Below are positions 28,001 to 35,917 of a stretch of 64,000 nt of DNA, one piece after another. A program made the translations under genes and the position numbers. The first letter of the stretch is position 1, and every line of letters starts with the position of its first letter. The stretch spans positions 1,178,001 to 1,242,000 of the forward strand of contig NZ_JAQISN010000001.1 in assembly GCF_037450285.1 (NCBI RefSeq). Reading direction: 5' to 3'. A model generated the notes under the pieces. It saw nothing but the letters and a program-made list of their open reading frames with translations, had not been told where the DNA came from and ran no database searches. This DNA comes from Erwinia sp. SLM-02. GTDB lineage: Bacteria > Pseudomonadota > Gammaproteobacteria > Enterobacterales > Enterobacteriaceae.

Positions 28001-29741
28001 CAGCTTCAGCCAGCACGACGGCGTGCTGATCGTTACCTTCGCCGACGGGGTCAGCAGCGCCACCGCAGGCCGGGTGATTAGCAGCCTGGTCTGGAACAAT
28101 ACGGATAACAACACCGGACGAGATGTGACGTTGTCACTTGTGGTCAGCGACGGCGAACTGACCAGCGGCACCTGGCAGCAGGCGGTGACCATTAACCATG
28201 CGCCGCAGAGCACCGACGTCAGCTATCAGCCTGCGGTGATCACCCTTGGCACGGCGTACACCGCCACGCTCCCGCAGGGGCTGTTTACCGATGCCGATAA
28301 CGACACGCTGAGCTGGCGTATCAGCGGCCTGCCGGACGGTATCACCTTCGATGCGGCCACCGGCACGCTGAGCGGTACCGCCACTTCGGCGGGGGTCTAC
28401 ACCCTGAGCATCACCGTGACCGACGGCGACGGTGCCAGCGCGACCCGCCAGCTTGAACTGCGGGTGAACACCACGCCGGAACTGGGCACCGGTGAGACCA
28501 GCTTCAGCGTCTCGTCCGGTACGGCGGTAAGCGTGGCGCTGGCCGACACGCTGTTTACCGACGCCGACGGCGATGCGCTGACCTGGCAGGCGGATAACCT
28601 GCCTGCGGGACTTCGCTTTGATGTCGAAACCCACACGCTGAGCGGCACGCTGCCGTCCGGGCGCTACACCCTGACGCTGACTGCGACCGACGCCTGGGGC
28701 GCCAGCGTCAGCCGCACGCTGGTGCTGCTGGCCAACCGCGCGCCGCTGGTGACCGATGCCACCTTTACCCCTGACCAGCCAATTGCGGGCATCAACTGGC
28801 AGCAGACGCTGCCGGCGGATCTGTTTAACGATGCCGACGGCGATGACCTGACCTGGCGCGTCAGCGGGCTGCCGGACGGGCTGAGCTTTGACGCCGACAC
28901 GCGTACCCTCAGCGGCCGCGCCGCCACCGACGGCAGCTATCTGATTACCGTCAGCGTCACCGATCCTTACGGCGGCGTCGCCAGCCGCACCTTTACGCTG
29001 ACCATCCAGCCTGCCGGGGCGGGCGTGTCGCCGGTGGTGATGACCCCGGTGACGCTGTTCCCACAGACGGACGGTGATGCCGAACGCTTTATCTGGCAGG
29101 AACGCGAGCCGGAATTTATCCCGGTCAGCGCCGAGGCACCGCGCGATCCGCTGGTGCTGAGCGATACCCCGGTGCTGGCCAGCGGCCCGCTGGACTATCA
29201 GGCCACGCCGTGGCAGCTCGATCCGCTGATGCCCACGCTGATGCCGACGATGGAGAAGGTCAACTTCACCTCCCGTACCGCCGAGAACCCGGCGCTGGCG
29301 CGGGCCACCGCATGGCGCGGTGAATGGCACGACGGCGGCAACGGTCAGCAGGTCTATACGCTACCGCCTGGCCTGGCGGGGCGCGGCGGCATTGTGTCGG
29401 TCCAACTGGCCAACGGTCGCCCGCTGCCCGAGTGGATCCGCTATGACGCCGCCCGCCGCGAGCTGCAGATTGACGCCGCCGATGCCGGCCGCGTGGGTCA
29501 GGTTCAGCTGCGACTTGAGCGGGCGGGCGGCGCGCCGGCGCTGCTGCTGACGCTGCACGGCAGCGAGTCTGCGCGTGCGGCGGCGGAAACCAGCGAACGG
29601 TTCCTGATACCGACCAGCGGGGTACGCGTTCAGACGCAGCCGGACGTGGCCTTTAACCCGGGTGTTTCACACTCGCTGAATGCCCTGCGCGGCGACGGCG
29701 ACGATTTGCTCCAGGCGCTGAATGCGCTGGCGCGTGACTAA
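22059..29741 (+). CDS. Giant LEPR-type surface protein with beta-propeller and Ig-like modules
   Basis: 2560-residue probable adhesin. No Sec signal; the N terminus has the LALEPRMMFDAAA motif of LEPR-type giant exported proteins. Modules, approximate residues: domain A (55-205), propeller 1 (211-533, YVASSTGSVVVYSV-like blades), cap 1 (533-672), two He_PIG cadherin-like Ig domains (674-864), propeller 2 (880-1259), cap 2 (1260-1395), domain A2 (1396-1553), propeller 3 (1563-1908), cap 3 (1908-2046), three He_PIG domains (2048-2316), and a 240-residue C-terminal tail. Caps share GNYKGASITL/GNYNGATITM/GNYGGASLTV motifs. No RTX nonapeptides and no LapG-type motif were seen. It is followed by four exporter genes, so secretion by that system is likely. 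Start has AGGTGA 6 bases upstream. Codon usage matches the tad genes. Confidence 0.85.
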   Translation: MKKSSTRPAWSLTLALEPRMMFDAAAVTTAADVAEATAVATTAPVATATPVSDAVFSIDASGTPGADVHLFSNASVAADSSGDEISKLTISVNTSGSNQALVIDGTAITLTTSTTTETANSHYSYSVAIADNTTTITLFLNNAGTVTPDAVETLINGISYRALDGEVGNGTVTVRLGTLSDAQNDSTDLDISSTVTIDNDKNLAPEVDSTGDLTLLDDLTVSDLADGANAVSYSPDGDFAYVASSTGSVVVYSVSDSGVLTKLQTFSDAANFAVTSGMAVGDKAVYLLNVVPNEGGYGSTSAIITLTRAADGTLSFASKEAIGDTPINMAISEDGKQLYISSEVNGIYIYDINAQGALTFASRLTGNVDRHAGLTSVGDYVFVMTAGGDFQTLTVLKREVKNGVTTLVEVDNTTVASPLNYSYQYQLAASSDGSVIYTLNTSTGALIAWRFNGSILTQVESRTITSAKDLVISSDNTLLYVSTSSGELSVYAIASTGALTLVSSQTTGGSTALASNGTSLAVVGGSSVEVYTSLITYTVGGSPVAVTTGMNVSDSNFDVLNNGAGNYKGASITLTASGSSDSQYSFASDGGLTQQGSQLLLNGSVIGTVAASGNTVKITFTVDVTTATANQVLQQVMWATTGTSSALVTLSVVVNDGQLNSNTGTVLLRVNTSPLLNQDVAAGYTLPQATTETDYWLELPALFSDADGENLIWSVTGLPDGLTFNAETRTISGSTTAVGTFSITIGAKDSTGATASLTLSLAVAQIDNRAPQTNWDASNQLSSAVVNESFTLKLDTTLFNDADAIYGDRLTWTVEGLPEGLTFDAKTLTISGTATSLSDNTITLTVTDKSGDSASRDMTLRVITADEAANTTPTLGPQSSSLIYTSQGGLENYGYYVDAINLSEDGTSLVVIGGTGANWTGTLYVSVYSRDTSTGKLTLQKTYTQGSVNDGNDDNGIEIEGLQGTTQTAFSADGNTLYLSGTNSSGQAVLQAFTLGDDGSLTAVSSVNLSAAAVKLAMSDDGSSVYALTASGLYRYSVDAQGKLAAQENFTGLSSAISMDFDARGTLYVISSTGNMNLYTTDGSGALSYAGKLTRDGTALTWTDKDGNASSAGTLGSGSGLNGGVFTQMTVSDDGYIYVVTGTANYLTVLHYDAANGSMSLISSKSVNAEVGGFPMSVTISADGSALYVGTNAASLAVYTIGDGGSLTLRNTLQGDGAMIAVAISADGKSIYGGSRYYKTGLRSFDSSTDLVSVAWTERGSSEIASQLVLRDVDYDAASGGAGNYNGATITMARDGWANADDSYSLKEGNGLTLENGNILLNGTAIASFNVSEGTLTVTFTADVTTAVANQVLHQISWQSTSKAPGSTLTMVVSISDPWTTASQLVEVNVTQINDAPEVSSQATDPTYRDTSGSTLVFSNTVVDTIENDQSIVQITLSVSGLVSGESDYLVVDGKNVLLADGVRVLTDSNIVVTVSVTDGVASVSIASDAGISAEQAQTLINTIGYGNPDAYLGSREIVLTGIKDNGGTALGGSDSTDLDIHSIITLQAQDAGPQLSSPDSDKLSWAGSLSEVSGLGTIIQSVLSDDGTSLYVIDGSGKVALFSRDTATGALTWLGNMDSGLGKVDKIALIDNGSKLVISTSGVPEGGSEDDYNYSLNTFSIGADGTLTQDDRIEMWDISSVLVSDDGLTIYVYNQNGLSAIAIDAETGKMTTLQDIYADAWSEPRLWQPVAQAISGDYLFIVTDPVSSQFPNAIIVYQRQADGTLALLGAVYDQSTDASGSRLSIDSPSAMTASEDGSLIYVATSSGLQIFSLNQKSGQIVQTGVMSEIGGVTALATSSDSLYVTLSDGTLQAYSIGNSGRLTLTSSWSSSEYAALNGATTIITTRDGGVIVSGSQLASLVTVVEEVRYTVGSGAELNFSSDVTLKDKALDLLNDGSGNYGGASLTVTDSSGLGSFAFTAASGLTLNADGQLLDNGTVTGSFSQHDGVLIVTFADGVSSATAGRVISSLVWNNTDNNTGRDVTLSLVVSDGELTSGTWQQAVTINHAPQSTDVSYQPAVITLGTAYTATLPQGLFTDADNDTLSWRISGLPDGITFDAATGTLSGTATSAGVYTLSITVTDGDGASATRQLELRVNTTPELGTGETSFSVSSGTAVSVALADTLFTDADGDALTWQADNLPAGLRFDVETHTLSGTLPSGRYTLTLTATDAWGASVSRTLVLLANRAPLVTDATFTPDQPIAGINWQQTLPADLFNDADGDDLTWRVSGLPDGLSFDADTRTLSGRAATDGSYLITVSVTDPYGGVASRTFTLTIQPAGAGVSPVVMTPVTLFPQTDGDAERFIWQEREPEFIPVSAEAPRDPLVLSDTPVLASGPLDYQATPWQLDPLMPTLMPTMEKVNFTSRTAENPALARATAWRGEWHDGGNGQQVYTLPPGLAGRGGIVSVQLANGRPLPEWIRYDAARRELQIDAADAGRVGQVQLRLERAGGAPALLLTLHGSESARAAAETSERFLIPTSGVRVQTQPDVAFNPGVSHSLNALRGDGDDLLQALNALARD

Positions 29742-29760
29742 CAGGGATTCAACTTTATCA

Positions 29761-31515
29761 ATGAATAATTTCAATACCATGGGACCGCTTTCAGTGACTC
29801 ACTTTACCTCTGTTTCTGCACCCGTACAGGCGCCGTTCCTCGCGCCGCGCCGTTTAAGCCTGGCCGTGGCGCTGGCCTGCACCCTGCTGGCCGGATGCGC
29901 CGTCACCCCCGAGGCGATGACGCCTGCCGAGCAGGTGACGCAGGCGATGACCGACCGCACGCAGATGTTCAGCGACCAGGAGCCGGTGCGCGGCAACATT
30001 ACCCTGGATGAAGCCATTGCCCGCGCGCTGAAGTACAACCTGCAGCAGCGCGTGGCGCTGATGGAGCAGGCGATGCAGGACGATCTGCGCAGCGTCGCCA
30101 GCCTGGATATGCTGCCGAAGCTGGCGGCCCGCGCCGGACTGCAGACCCGCGACAACGTTGCCGGTTCCAGCAGCCAGTCGGTGACCACCGGCCAGCAGTC
30201 GCTGGAATCGTCCACCAGCCAGGATCAGACCACCCGCACCGCCGATCTGACCCTGAGCTGGAACGTGCTGGACTTCGGTATCAGCTACGTTAATGCCCAT
30301 ATGCAGGCCAACAAAACTCTCGCCGCCGAAGAGCGCCGCCGCAAAGTGGTGGCGGATATTACTCGCCAGGTGCGCACCGCCTGGTGGGAAGCGGCCACCG
30401 CGCAGCGCCTGAAGCCGGAAGTCACCCGCGCGCTGGGTGAAGCGAAGCGCTCGCTGGACTATGCCCGCGCCACCGAGCGCGAGCGCCTGCTGCCGCCGGT
30501 TGAATCCCTGCGCTTCCAGAAAAATATGCTGGAGATGGTGCGCCAGCTGGAAGTGGTGGACAGCGACTTGGCGCTGGCGAAAGCCCGCCTGTCCTCGTTG
30601 ATGAACCTGCCGCCGGCCAGCGACTTCAGCCTGGTGGTCCCGGCTGAAAGCAGCATGACCGCGCCGAAGATGAGCTACACGCTGGGCGACCTGGAAAATA
30701 TCTCCATGGTGCGCCGCCCGGAAATCCGCGAAGAGAGCTACGAAGCGCGCAACGCGGTGCTGGAAACCCGCCGTTCGCTGCTGCGACTGATGCCGGGTGC
30801 CACACTGTTTGCCGGGGTGAACGGCGACAGCAACAGCTATCTGGTGAACCACGGCTGGGCCACCGCCGGGGTACAGGTCAGCGGCAACCTGCTGAACGTG
30901 CTGGCGTGGTCGTCGGTGAAGCGTGCGGGCGAGTCAGCCGAACAGGTGGCGGAAGCCCGTCGCCAGGCGATGCGCATGGCGGTGATGGCCCAGGTTAACG
31001 TCTCCTGGCAGGAGTACCTGAGCAGCGTACAGATGTTCAACCGCTACCAGGAACTGGCGCGCGTGCAGCAGGGCATCTATCAGCAGACCGACCTCAGCTA
31101 CCGTAACCAGGCTGCCACCCAGATGGAGCAGATCCGCGTCAGCACCGAGACCATTCTGACCACTCGCGCTCGCGACCGCAGCTTCGCGGTGATGCAGAAC
31201 GCGCTGGGCAGCATCTGGCAGGCCGCCGGTCTGGATATTCTGCCGGACCGCGTTAACGACACCAGCCTGGCCGCGCTGAGCAGCAGCATCAACAGCACCA
31301 GCAGGCAGATTGAAAACGGGGCGATTGCCGTGCCTGCGCTGGGTGCGCCAACCGGTAAGGTCACCACCGCCGCGCCTTCTGCCGCGCTGCTGGCCGCCAG
31401 CCGTCCGGCCCCGGCCCCGACACCTGCACAGCAGGCGGTGAGCAGCCAGCCGTACGCGGTGAGCTCAGGCAACATGTGGGACAGCTACAGCTCGCTTTCC
31501 GGCGGTGCGCAGTGA
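29761..31515 (+). CDS. TolC-like outer-membrane lipoprotein
   Basis: 584-residue outer-membrane efflux family protein. The long N-terminal extension leads to a lipobox LLAGC (Cys near residue 46) followed by two OEP repeats: NITLDEAIARALKYNLQQRVALMEQAMQ-type helix at about 80-110 and a second coiled-coil half at about 320-480. Coiled-coil content is high throughout. The Pro/Ala-rich C-terminal 80 residues look disordered. Start at 29761 is 19 bases after the giant protein stop; a further ATG at 29779 is possible. Stop overlaps the next start (TGATG). Predicted outer-membrane duct of the exporter. Confidence 0.88.
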   Translation: MNNFNTMGPLSVTHFTSVSAPVQAPFLAPRRLSLAVALACTLLAGCAVTPEAMTPAEQVTQAMTDRTQMFSDQEPVRGNITLDEAIARALKYNLQQRVALMEQAMQDDLRSVASLDMLPKLAARAGLQTRDNVAGSSSQSVTTGQQSLESSTSQDQTTRTADLTLSWNVLDFGISYVNAHMQANKTLAAEERRRKVVADITRQVRTAWWEAATAQRLKPEVTRALGEAKRSLDYARATERERLLPPVESLRFQKNMLEMVRQLEVVDSDLALAKARLSSLMNLPPASDFSLVVPAESSMTAPKMSYTLGDLENISMVRRPEIREESYEARNAVLETRRSLLRLMPGATLFAGVNGDSNSYLVNHGWATAGVQVSGNLLNVLAWSSVKRAGESAEQVAEARRQAMRMAVMAQVNVSWQEYLSSVQMFNRYQELARVQQGIYQQTDLSYRNQAATQMEQIRVSTETILTTRARDRSFAVMQNALGSIWQAAGLDILPDRVNDTSLAALSSSINSTSRQIENGAIAVPALGAPTGKVTTAAPSAALLAASRPAPAPTPAQQAVSSQPYAVSSGNMWDSYSSLSGGAQ

Positions 31516-32282
31516 TGAGCAAAAAACGGGCGTATCCGCTGCTGCTGGCGCTGATGATGGTGTGTGCCGACCGTGCGCTGGCGGAGGACGCGCCGCCGGA
31601 GCCGGTGCGCGTCCAGCTCAGCGCGGTGCAGCAGACCACGCTTTCCAGCGGCATTGCGGCGCGGATCAATACGCTGACGGTGAAAGAGGGCGATAGGGTG
31701 AAGCAGGGCGCCACCCTGCTGAGCTTCGACTGCACCATGCTGAAAGAGAAGCTGAACTACGCCAGCGCCAGCGAACAGGCGGCGCGGAAAAAGCTGGCGG
31801 TGGCGAACCGGCTGGATCGCCTGAACTCGATCAGCGTCTCGGACGTGGAGCAGGCGCGTTCGGCGGTGAGCATGGCGCAGGCGGAAAGCGGCGTAAACAG
31901 GGCGATGCTCGACCGCTGCGTGCTGAAAGCGCCGTTCTCCGGCCGCGTGACCGAAACCCTGGTGCGCAACTGGGAAACGGTGCCGGAAGGCAAGCCGCTG
32001 CTGACGCTGTACGATGACAGCGCCTTTGAGCTGGAGATGATCGTGCCGTCGCGCTGGCTGCGCTGGCTGAAAGCCGGTACGCCGTTTACCGTGGCGCTGG
32101 ATGAAACCGGGGAAAGCTACCCGGCGAAAATCGTCCGGCTGTCGTCGGCGGTGGATCCGGTCAGCCAGTCGGTGAAGGTGTTCGGCCGCATTGAAGAGCA
32201 GGGCGACGGCCTGCTGCTGCCCGGCATGAGCGGTGCGGCGCAGTTCAGCCTGCCCGCCACCTCCGACACGGCGGCGCAATGA
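31515..32282 (+). CDS. Periplasmic HlyD-like adaptor
   Basis: 255-residue membrane fusion protein with a cleavable-looking signal peptide (MSKKRAYPLLLALMMVCADRALA) rather than an anchor. Barrel-sandwich hybrid halves: INTLTVKEGDRVKQGATLLSFD (about 50-75) and LKAPFSGRVTETLVRNWETV (about 138-160), with a short helical hairpin between them and a beta-barrel domain at the end. Shorter than typical HlyD/AcrA adaptors. Overlaps the TolC-like gene by 1 base and the next gene by 4 bases, so all are translationally coupled. Confidence 0.88.
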   Translation: MSKKRAYPLLLALMMVCADRALAEDAPPEPVRVQLSAVQQTTLSSGIAARINTLTVKEGDRVKQGATLLSFDCTMLKEKLNYASASEQAARKKLAVANRLDRLNSISVSDVEQARSAVSMAQAESGVNRAMLDRCVLKAPFSGRVTETLVRNWETVPEGKPLLTLYDDSAFELEMIVPSRWLRWLKAGTPFTVALDETGESYPAKIVRLSSAVDPVSQSVKVFGRIEEQGDGLLLPGMSGAAQFSLPATSDTAAQ

Positions 32283-33619
32283 GCGAGGTAAACCAGACCG
32301 CGGCAGCGGAAGGGCATCTGCGGGCGCTGAGCGAGCTGCTGCGCCTGCAGGGGCGGATGCGCGAGCTGGCCAGCAGCGACGAGCTGGCCTTCTTTATGGT
32401 CAATGAAACTCATCGCCTGACGCCCTACCGCCAGGCGCTGCTGTGGGACGGCGTCAGCGGCAGGCTGCGCGCCGTTTCCGGTATCGCCGCGCCGGACGGC
32501 CACGCGCCGTTCAGCCAGGAGATGGCCCGGCTGTGTGCCCGCTGGCAGCAGAGCTACGGCCAGCCCTCGCGGCTGGATGCCAGCGTGCTGGACCCCGCCG
32601 ATCGCGCGGTGTGGCAGGAGTATCTGCCCGCGTACGGTCTGTGGCTGCCGCTGCCTGCCGCGCAGGGTGAAACCGCACTGGCGCTGCTGCTGCTGCGTGA
32701 AACGCCGTGGCAGGACGGCGAGCTGCTGCTGCTGAAAGAGCTGAGCGGGGCTTATGGTCACGCCTGGTTCGGGCTGAATCCACGGCGCGGCGCGAAGCGG
32801 CAGAAGCCGAAGCGCGGCAGGGTGATTGCCGCCTGCGCGCTGCTGCTGGCGCTGATGCTGATCCCGGTGCGCCAGTCGGTGATCGCGCCCGCAGAAGTGG
32901 TGGCGCATCGCCCGGCGCTGCTGCGTGCGCCGCTGGCCGGGGTGATTGATGAGATCCTCGTGCGGCCCAACCAGGCGGTGAAGCAGGGGCAGGCGCTGGT
33001 GCGTCTGGACTCCCGCGAGCTGCAGAACCAGCTGGAAAGCGCCAGGCAGCAGTTTGCCGCCAGCGACGGTGAATATCGCCAGGCGCAGCAGCAGGCACTG
33101 AGCGATGCCGATGCCAAAGCGCAGCTGGCGGTGCTGGCCAGCCGCCGCGAGCAGGGGCGCGCCGAGATGGCCTTCCTGCAGGCGCAGCTTGCGCGCACCG
33201 AACTGGTGGCCCCGCGTGACGGCGTGGCGATTTTTGACGACGTCAGCGATTTGACCGGCCGCCCGGTGGCGGTGGGCGAGAAAATAATGCTGGTGGCCGA
33301 TCCGGCGGACAGCGAGCTGGAGATCCAGCTGCCCGCCGCCGACGCCATCGCGCTGGCCCCGGGGGCGGAGGTGCGGCTGTTCCTCAACGTCGCGCCGGAT
33401 AACGCGGTGGCGGCGACGCTGCAGCAGACCGGCTACCGCGCGGCGCTGACGGCGGAAAATATTATGGCCTACCGGCTGCGCGCCGGATTTACTCAGCCGG
33501 TTCCGCTGCTGCGCGTCGGACTGAAGGGCAGTGCGAAAATCTACGGCGAGCGCACGGTGCTGATCGCCTGGCTGCTGCGTAAGCCCTGGTCGGCGATGCG
33601 AGTCTGGCTGGGAGTATAA
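32279..33619 (+). CDS. Membrane HlyD-family protein with cytoplasmic GAF-like N-terminal domain
   Basis: 446-residue fusion. Residues about 1-165 form a soluble alpha/beta domain (SELLRLQGRMRELASSDELAFFMVNETHRL) that resembles a GAF domain in layout. One membrane segment at about 182-198 (VIAACALLLALMLIPV) is followed by a lipoyl-like HlyD region (LRAPLAGVIDEILVRPNQAVKQGQALVRLD, about 213-245), a coiled coil (about 245-310) and a beta-barrel region. So the protein can read a cytoplasmic signal and join the periplasmic channel. GAF is inferred by pattern; it could also be another alpha/beta sensor. The 4-base overlap with the previous gene and 2-base gap to the next show one operon. Confidence 0.8.
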   Translation: MSEVNQTAAAEGHLRALSELLRLQGRMRELASSDELAFFMVNETHRLTPYRQALLWDGVSGRLRAVSGIAAPDGHAPFSQEMARLCARWQQSYGQPSRLDASVLDPADRAVWQEYLPAYGLWLPLPAAQGETALALLLLRETPWQDGELLLLKELSGAYGHAWFGLNPRRGAKRQKPKRGRVIAACALLLALMLIPVRQSVIAPAEVVAHRPALLRAPLAGVIDEILVRPNQAVKQGQALVRLDSRELQNQLESARQQFAASDGEYRQAQQQALSDADAKAQLAVLASRREQGRAEMAFLQAQLARTELVAPRDGVAIFDDVSDLTGRPVAVGEKIMLVADPADSELEIQLPAADAIALAPGAEVRLFLNVAPDNAVAATLQQTGYRAALTAENIMAYRLRAGFTQPVPLLRVGLKGSAKIYGERTVLIAWLLRKPWSAMRVWLGV

Positions 33620-33621
33620 CC

Positions 33622-35868
33622 GTGGGGACGTCAGTTAACGGTACGGTTCCGGGTTCTCTTGCTGATACAGCGGCGGCGCTGGCTGCTCAGGGATCGGCTT
33701 CAGGCGCTGATGCGCCGCTGCATGCCGGTGGGGCTTCGTTGGCGCGTTCTGCCGCAAGTTCGGCTCCGCTGCCCGCGCTGCGCGAAGAGCTGATCCTGCA
33801 TCGCGGCCCGGCGAACTGGGACGGTTCCCCCAGCTGGACGCTGGAAGATCCGCAGCGCGGGCGCTTTTTCCGCCTCGGCTGGCTGGAGATGGCGCTGCTG
33901 TCGCGCTGGTCGCTGGGCGATCGTCAGAGATTGATTGCCGAAGTGAATCAGCGGCTGCCGCTGGAGATCGGTGACGAGGAGGTGGAGAACTTTAGCCGTT
34001 TCCTGCAGTTTCATTCCCTGACCCGGCCCGAGGGTGAAGCCGCGCTGAAGCAGTTCCTCAATCAGCAGCAGCAGAGCCGCAGCGTCTGGTGGCGCTGGCT
34101 GCTGCATAACTATCTGTTTATGCGCATTCCGCTGCTGCATCCGCACCGCCTGCTGCAGCGGCTGCTGCCGCACGTGGAGCTGTTCTACCGGCGGCCGTTC
34201 TGGCTGGCGACGCTGGCTGCCGGGGCCTGCGGGCTGCTGTTCGCCAGCCGCCAGTGGCAGACGTTTCTGCACACCTTCCTGCACTTTTTCACCCTGGAGG
34301 GCGCACTGCTGGCCGGGGGCACGCTGGTGGTGACCAAGTGCCTGCACGAGCTGGGCCACGCCTTTACCTGCACCCGCTACGGCGCGCGGGTCTCCACGCT
34401 GGGGGTGGCGCTGCTGGTGCTGATGCCGGTGCTGTATACCGATACTTCGGCGTCGTGGAAGCTGCCGAAGCGCCGCCAGCGGCTGACGATAGGGGCTTCC
34501 GGGATGCTGGTGGAGCTGGCGCTGGCGGCCTGGGCGACGCTGGCGTGGAGCTTCCTGCCGGACGGCATGTGGCGCAGCGCGGCGTTTATGCTGGCGACCA
34601 CCACCTGGATCATGACCCTGCTGATTAACCTCAGCCCGCTGATGCGCTTTGACGGCTATTTTCTGCTTTCCGACGCGCTGGGCGTGCCGAATTTGCAGGC
34701 GCGCGGCTTTGCGCTGGCCCGCTGGCGGCTGCGCGAGTGGCTTTTTGGCCTGGGCGATGCCCCGCCCGAACAGTGGCCGGGCTGGCTGCGGCGCACGCTG
34801 TTAAGTTACGCCTTCGCCACCTGGGTGTATCGCCTGTTTCTGTTTACCGGCATTGCGCTGCTGGTCTACCACATGGCGTTCAAGCTGCTGGGCATGGCGC
34901 TGTTTGCGGTGGAAATTGGCTGGTTTATCCTGCTGCCTGTCTGGCAGGAGCTGCGTGAATGGACCCAACGACGTAAGGATTATCGAATGAATCGCCATCT
35001 TGGGGTCACGCTGGCGGTGGTTACGCTGGCTCTGCTGGCGCTGATCGTGCCGTGGCAGCGCACCGTCACCGCGCCGGCGCTGCTGCGCGCCGCCGAGCAG
35101 CACAGTTTTTATATGCCGCTGGCCGGACGGGTCGGAGAGATTCTGGTTAAGCCCGGTCAATCGGTAAAAGCCGGAGATCCGCTGTTTATCCTGCAGGCGG
35201 ACGGTGAATCGCACCAGCGCCAGCAGCTGGAAAAGCAGGTGGCCACGCTGGCCTGGCAGCAGCAGTATCAGCTGATGAACCGGCGGGCGGCGCAGAACCA
35301 TCAGCGGGTGCGTCAGGAGCAGCAGGCCGCCAGTCAGCGGCTGGCGGTGCTGGAGCAGCAGCAGCAGGCGCTGACCCTTCGCGCGCCGGCCGACGGGGTG
35401 ATGGTGGATCAGCTGCTGCCTATCACGCCGGGAGAATGGCTGCCGCCGGGAGAATGGCTCGGTACGCTGATCGGCTCGCAGGGTGGGGTGGTGGAGGCGC
35501 TGGTGTCCGAACAGGACTGGCGGCGGCTGAAGGTGGGCGACGGCGGTACTTTCTATCCCCGCGATGCCTCCCGCGCGGCCAGTGAGATTACCGTGGTGGA
35601 TATTGAGCATGCGGCGCTGGCGGATATGAAACCGCTGGCGGAGCTGGCGTCGGTCTACGGCGGCCCGGTGGCGACGCTGAGCGATGCACAGCGCAGGCTG
35701 ACGCCGGAGCAGGCGGTGTACCGTGTGGTGCTGAAGCTGCCCGCCGACAGCCTTTCGCCGCAGCAGGTGCTGGTCGGTACGGTGTCGCTGAAGGGGGAAT
35801 CGCAAAGCCCGGCGGTTAAACTGTGGCAGCGGGTGCACGCGGTGCTGATACGCGAGCTGTCGTTTTAA
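33622..35868 (+). CDS. PqqD-like / M50 zinc protease / HlyD fusion membrane protein
   Basis: 748-residue protein of the putative peptide zinc metalloprotease type. GTG start at 33622 with GGGAG upstream. Residues about 50-140 look like a PqqD-type winged helix (REELILHRGPANWDGSPSWT). The M50 core has HELGH at 242-246 and the third ligand Asp344 in MRFDGYFLLSD, both in membrane segments; about six to eight segments lie between 180 and 460. The C-terminal 280 residues form a HlyD-like lipoyl/barrel domain with coiled coil (GRVGEILVKPGQSVKAGDPLFILQAD). Both zinc motifs are intact, so it is likely active. It may cleave the LEPR N terminus of the giant protein or power docking; that is inference. 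Confidence 0.85.
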   Translation: MGTSVNGTVPGSLADTAAALAAQGSASGADAPLHAGGASLARSAASSAPLPALREELILHRGPANWDGSPSWTLEDPQRGRFFRLGWLEMALLSRWSLGDRQRLIAEVNQRLPLEIGDEEVENFSRFLQFHSLTRPEGEAALKQFLNQQQQSRSVWWRWLLHNYLFMRIPLLHPHRLLQRLLPHVELFYRRPFWLATLAAGACGLLFASRQWQTFLHTFLHFFTLEGALLAGGTLVVTKCLHELGHAFTCTRYGARVSTLGVALLVLMPVLYTDTSASWKLPKRRQRLTIGASGMLVELALAAWATLAWSFLPDGMWRSAAFMLATTTWIMTLLINLSPLMRFDGYFLLSDALGVPNLQARGFALARWRLREWLFGLGDAPPEQWPGWLRRTLLSYAFATWVYRLFLFTGIALLVYHMAFKLLGMALFAVEIGWFILLPVWQELREWTQRRKDYRMNRHLGVTLAVVTLALLALIVPWQRTVTAPALLRAAEQHSFYMPLAGRVGEILVKPGQSVKAGDPLFILQADGESHQRQQLEKQVATLAWQQQYQLMNRRAAQNHQRVRQEQQAASQRLAVLEQQQQALTLRAPADGVMVDQLLPITPGEWLPPGEWLGTLIGSQGGVVEALVSEQDWRRLKVGDGGTFYPRDASRAASEITVVDIEHAALADMKPLAELASVYGGPVATLSDAQRRLTPEQAVYRVVLKLPADSLSPQQVLVGTVSLKGESQSPAVKLWQRVHAVLIRELSF

Positions 35869-35905
35869 AAAATCCGGCGCGTTGTCCAATGATAACGTGC
35901 CGGAT
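35866..35905 (-). terminator. Terminator between exporter operon and the minus-strand gene
   Basis: A 12-bp stem (one wobble pair) at 35872-35883 and 35894-35905, followed on the minus strand by a run of T (35866-35871). It ends transcription of the 35918-36514 gene and may also serve the exporter operon. Confidence 0.7.
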
Positions 35906-35917
35906 CGTTAACGACAA

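Noticed and set aside
22059..29741. RTX/type I secretion adhesin reading
   Set aside because: No GGxGxD nonapeptide repeats and no HlyB-like ATPase; the LEPR/M50 association is a better reading.
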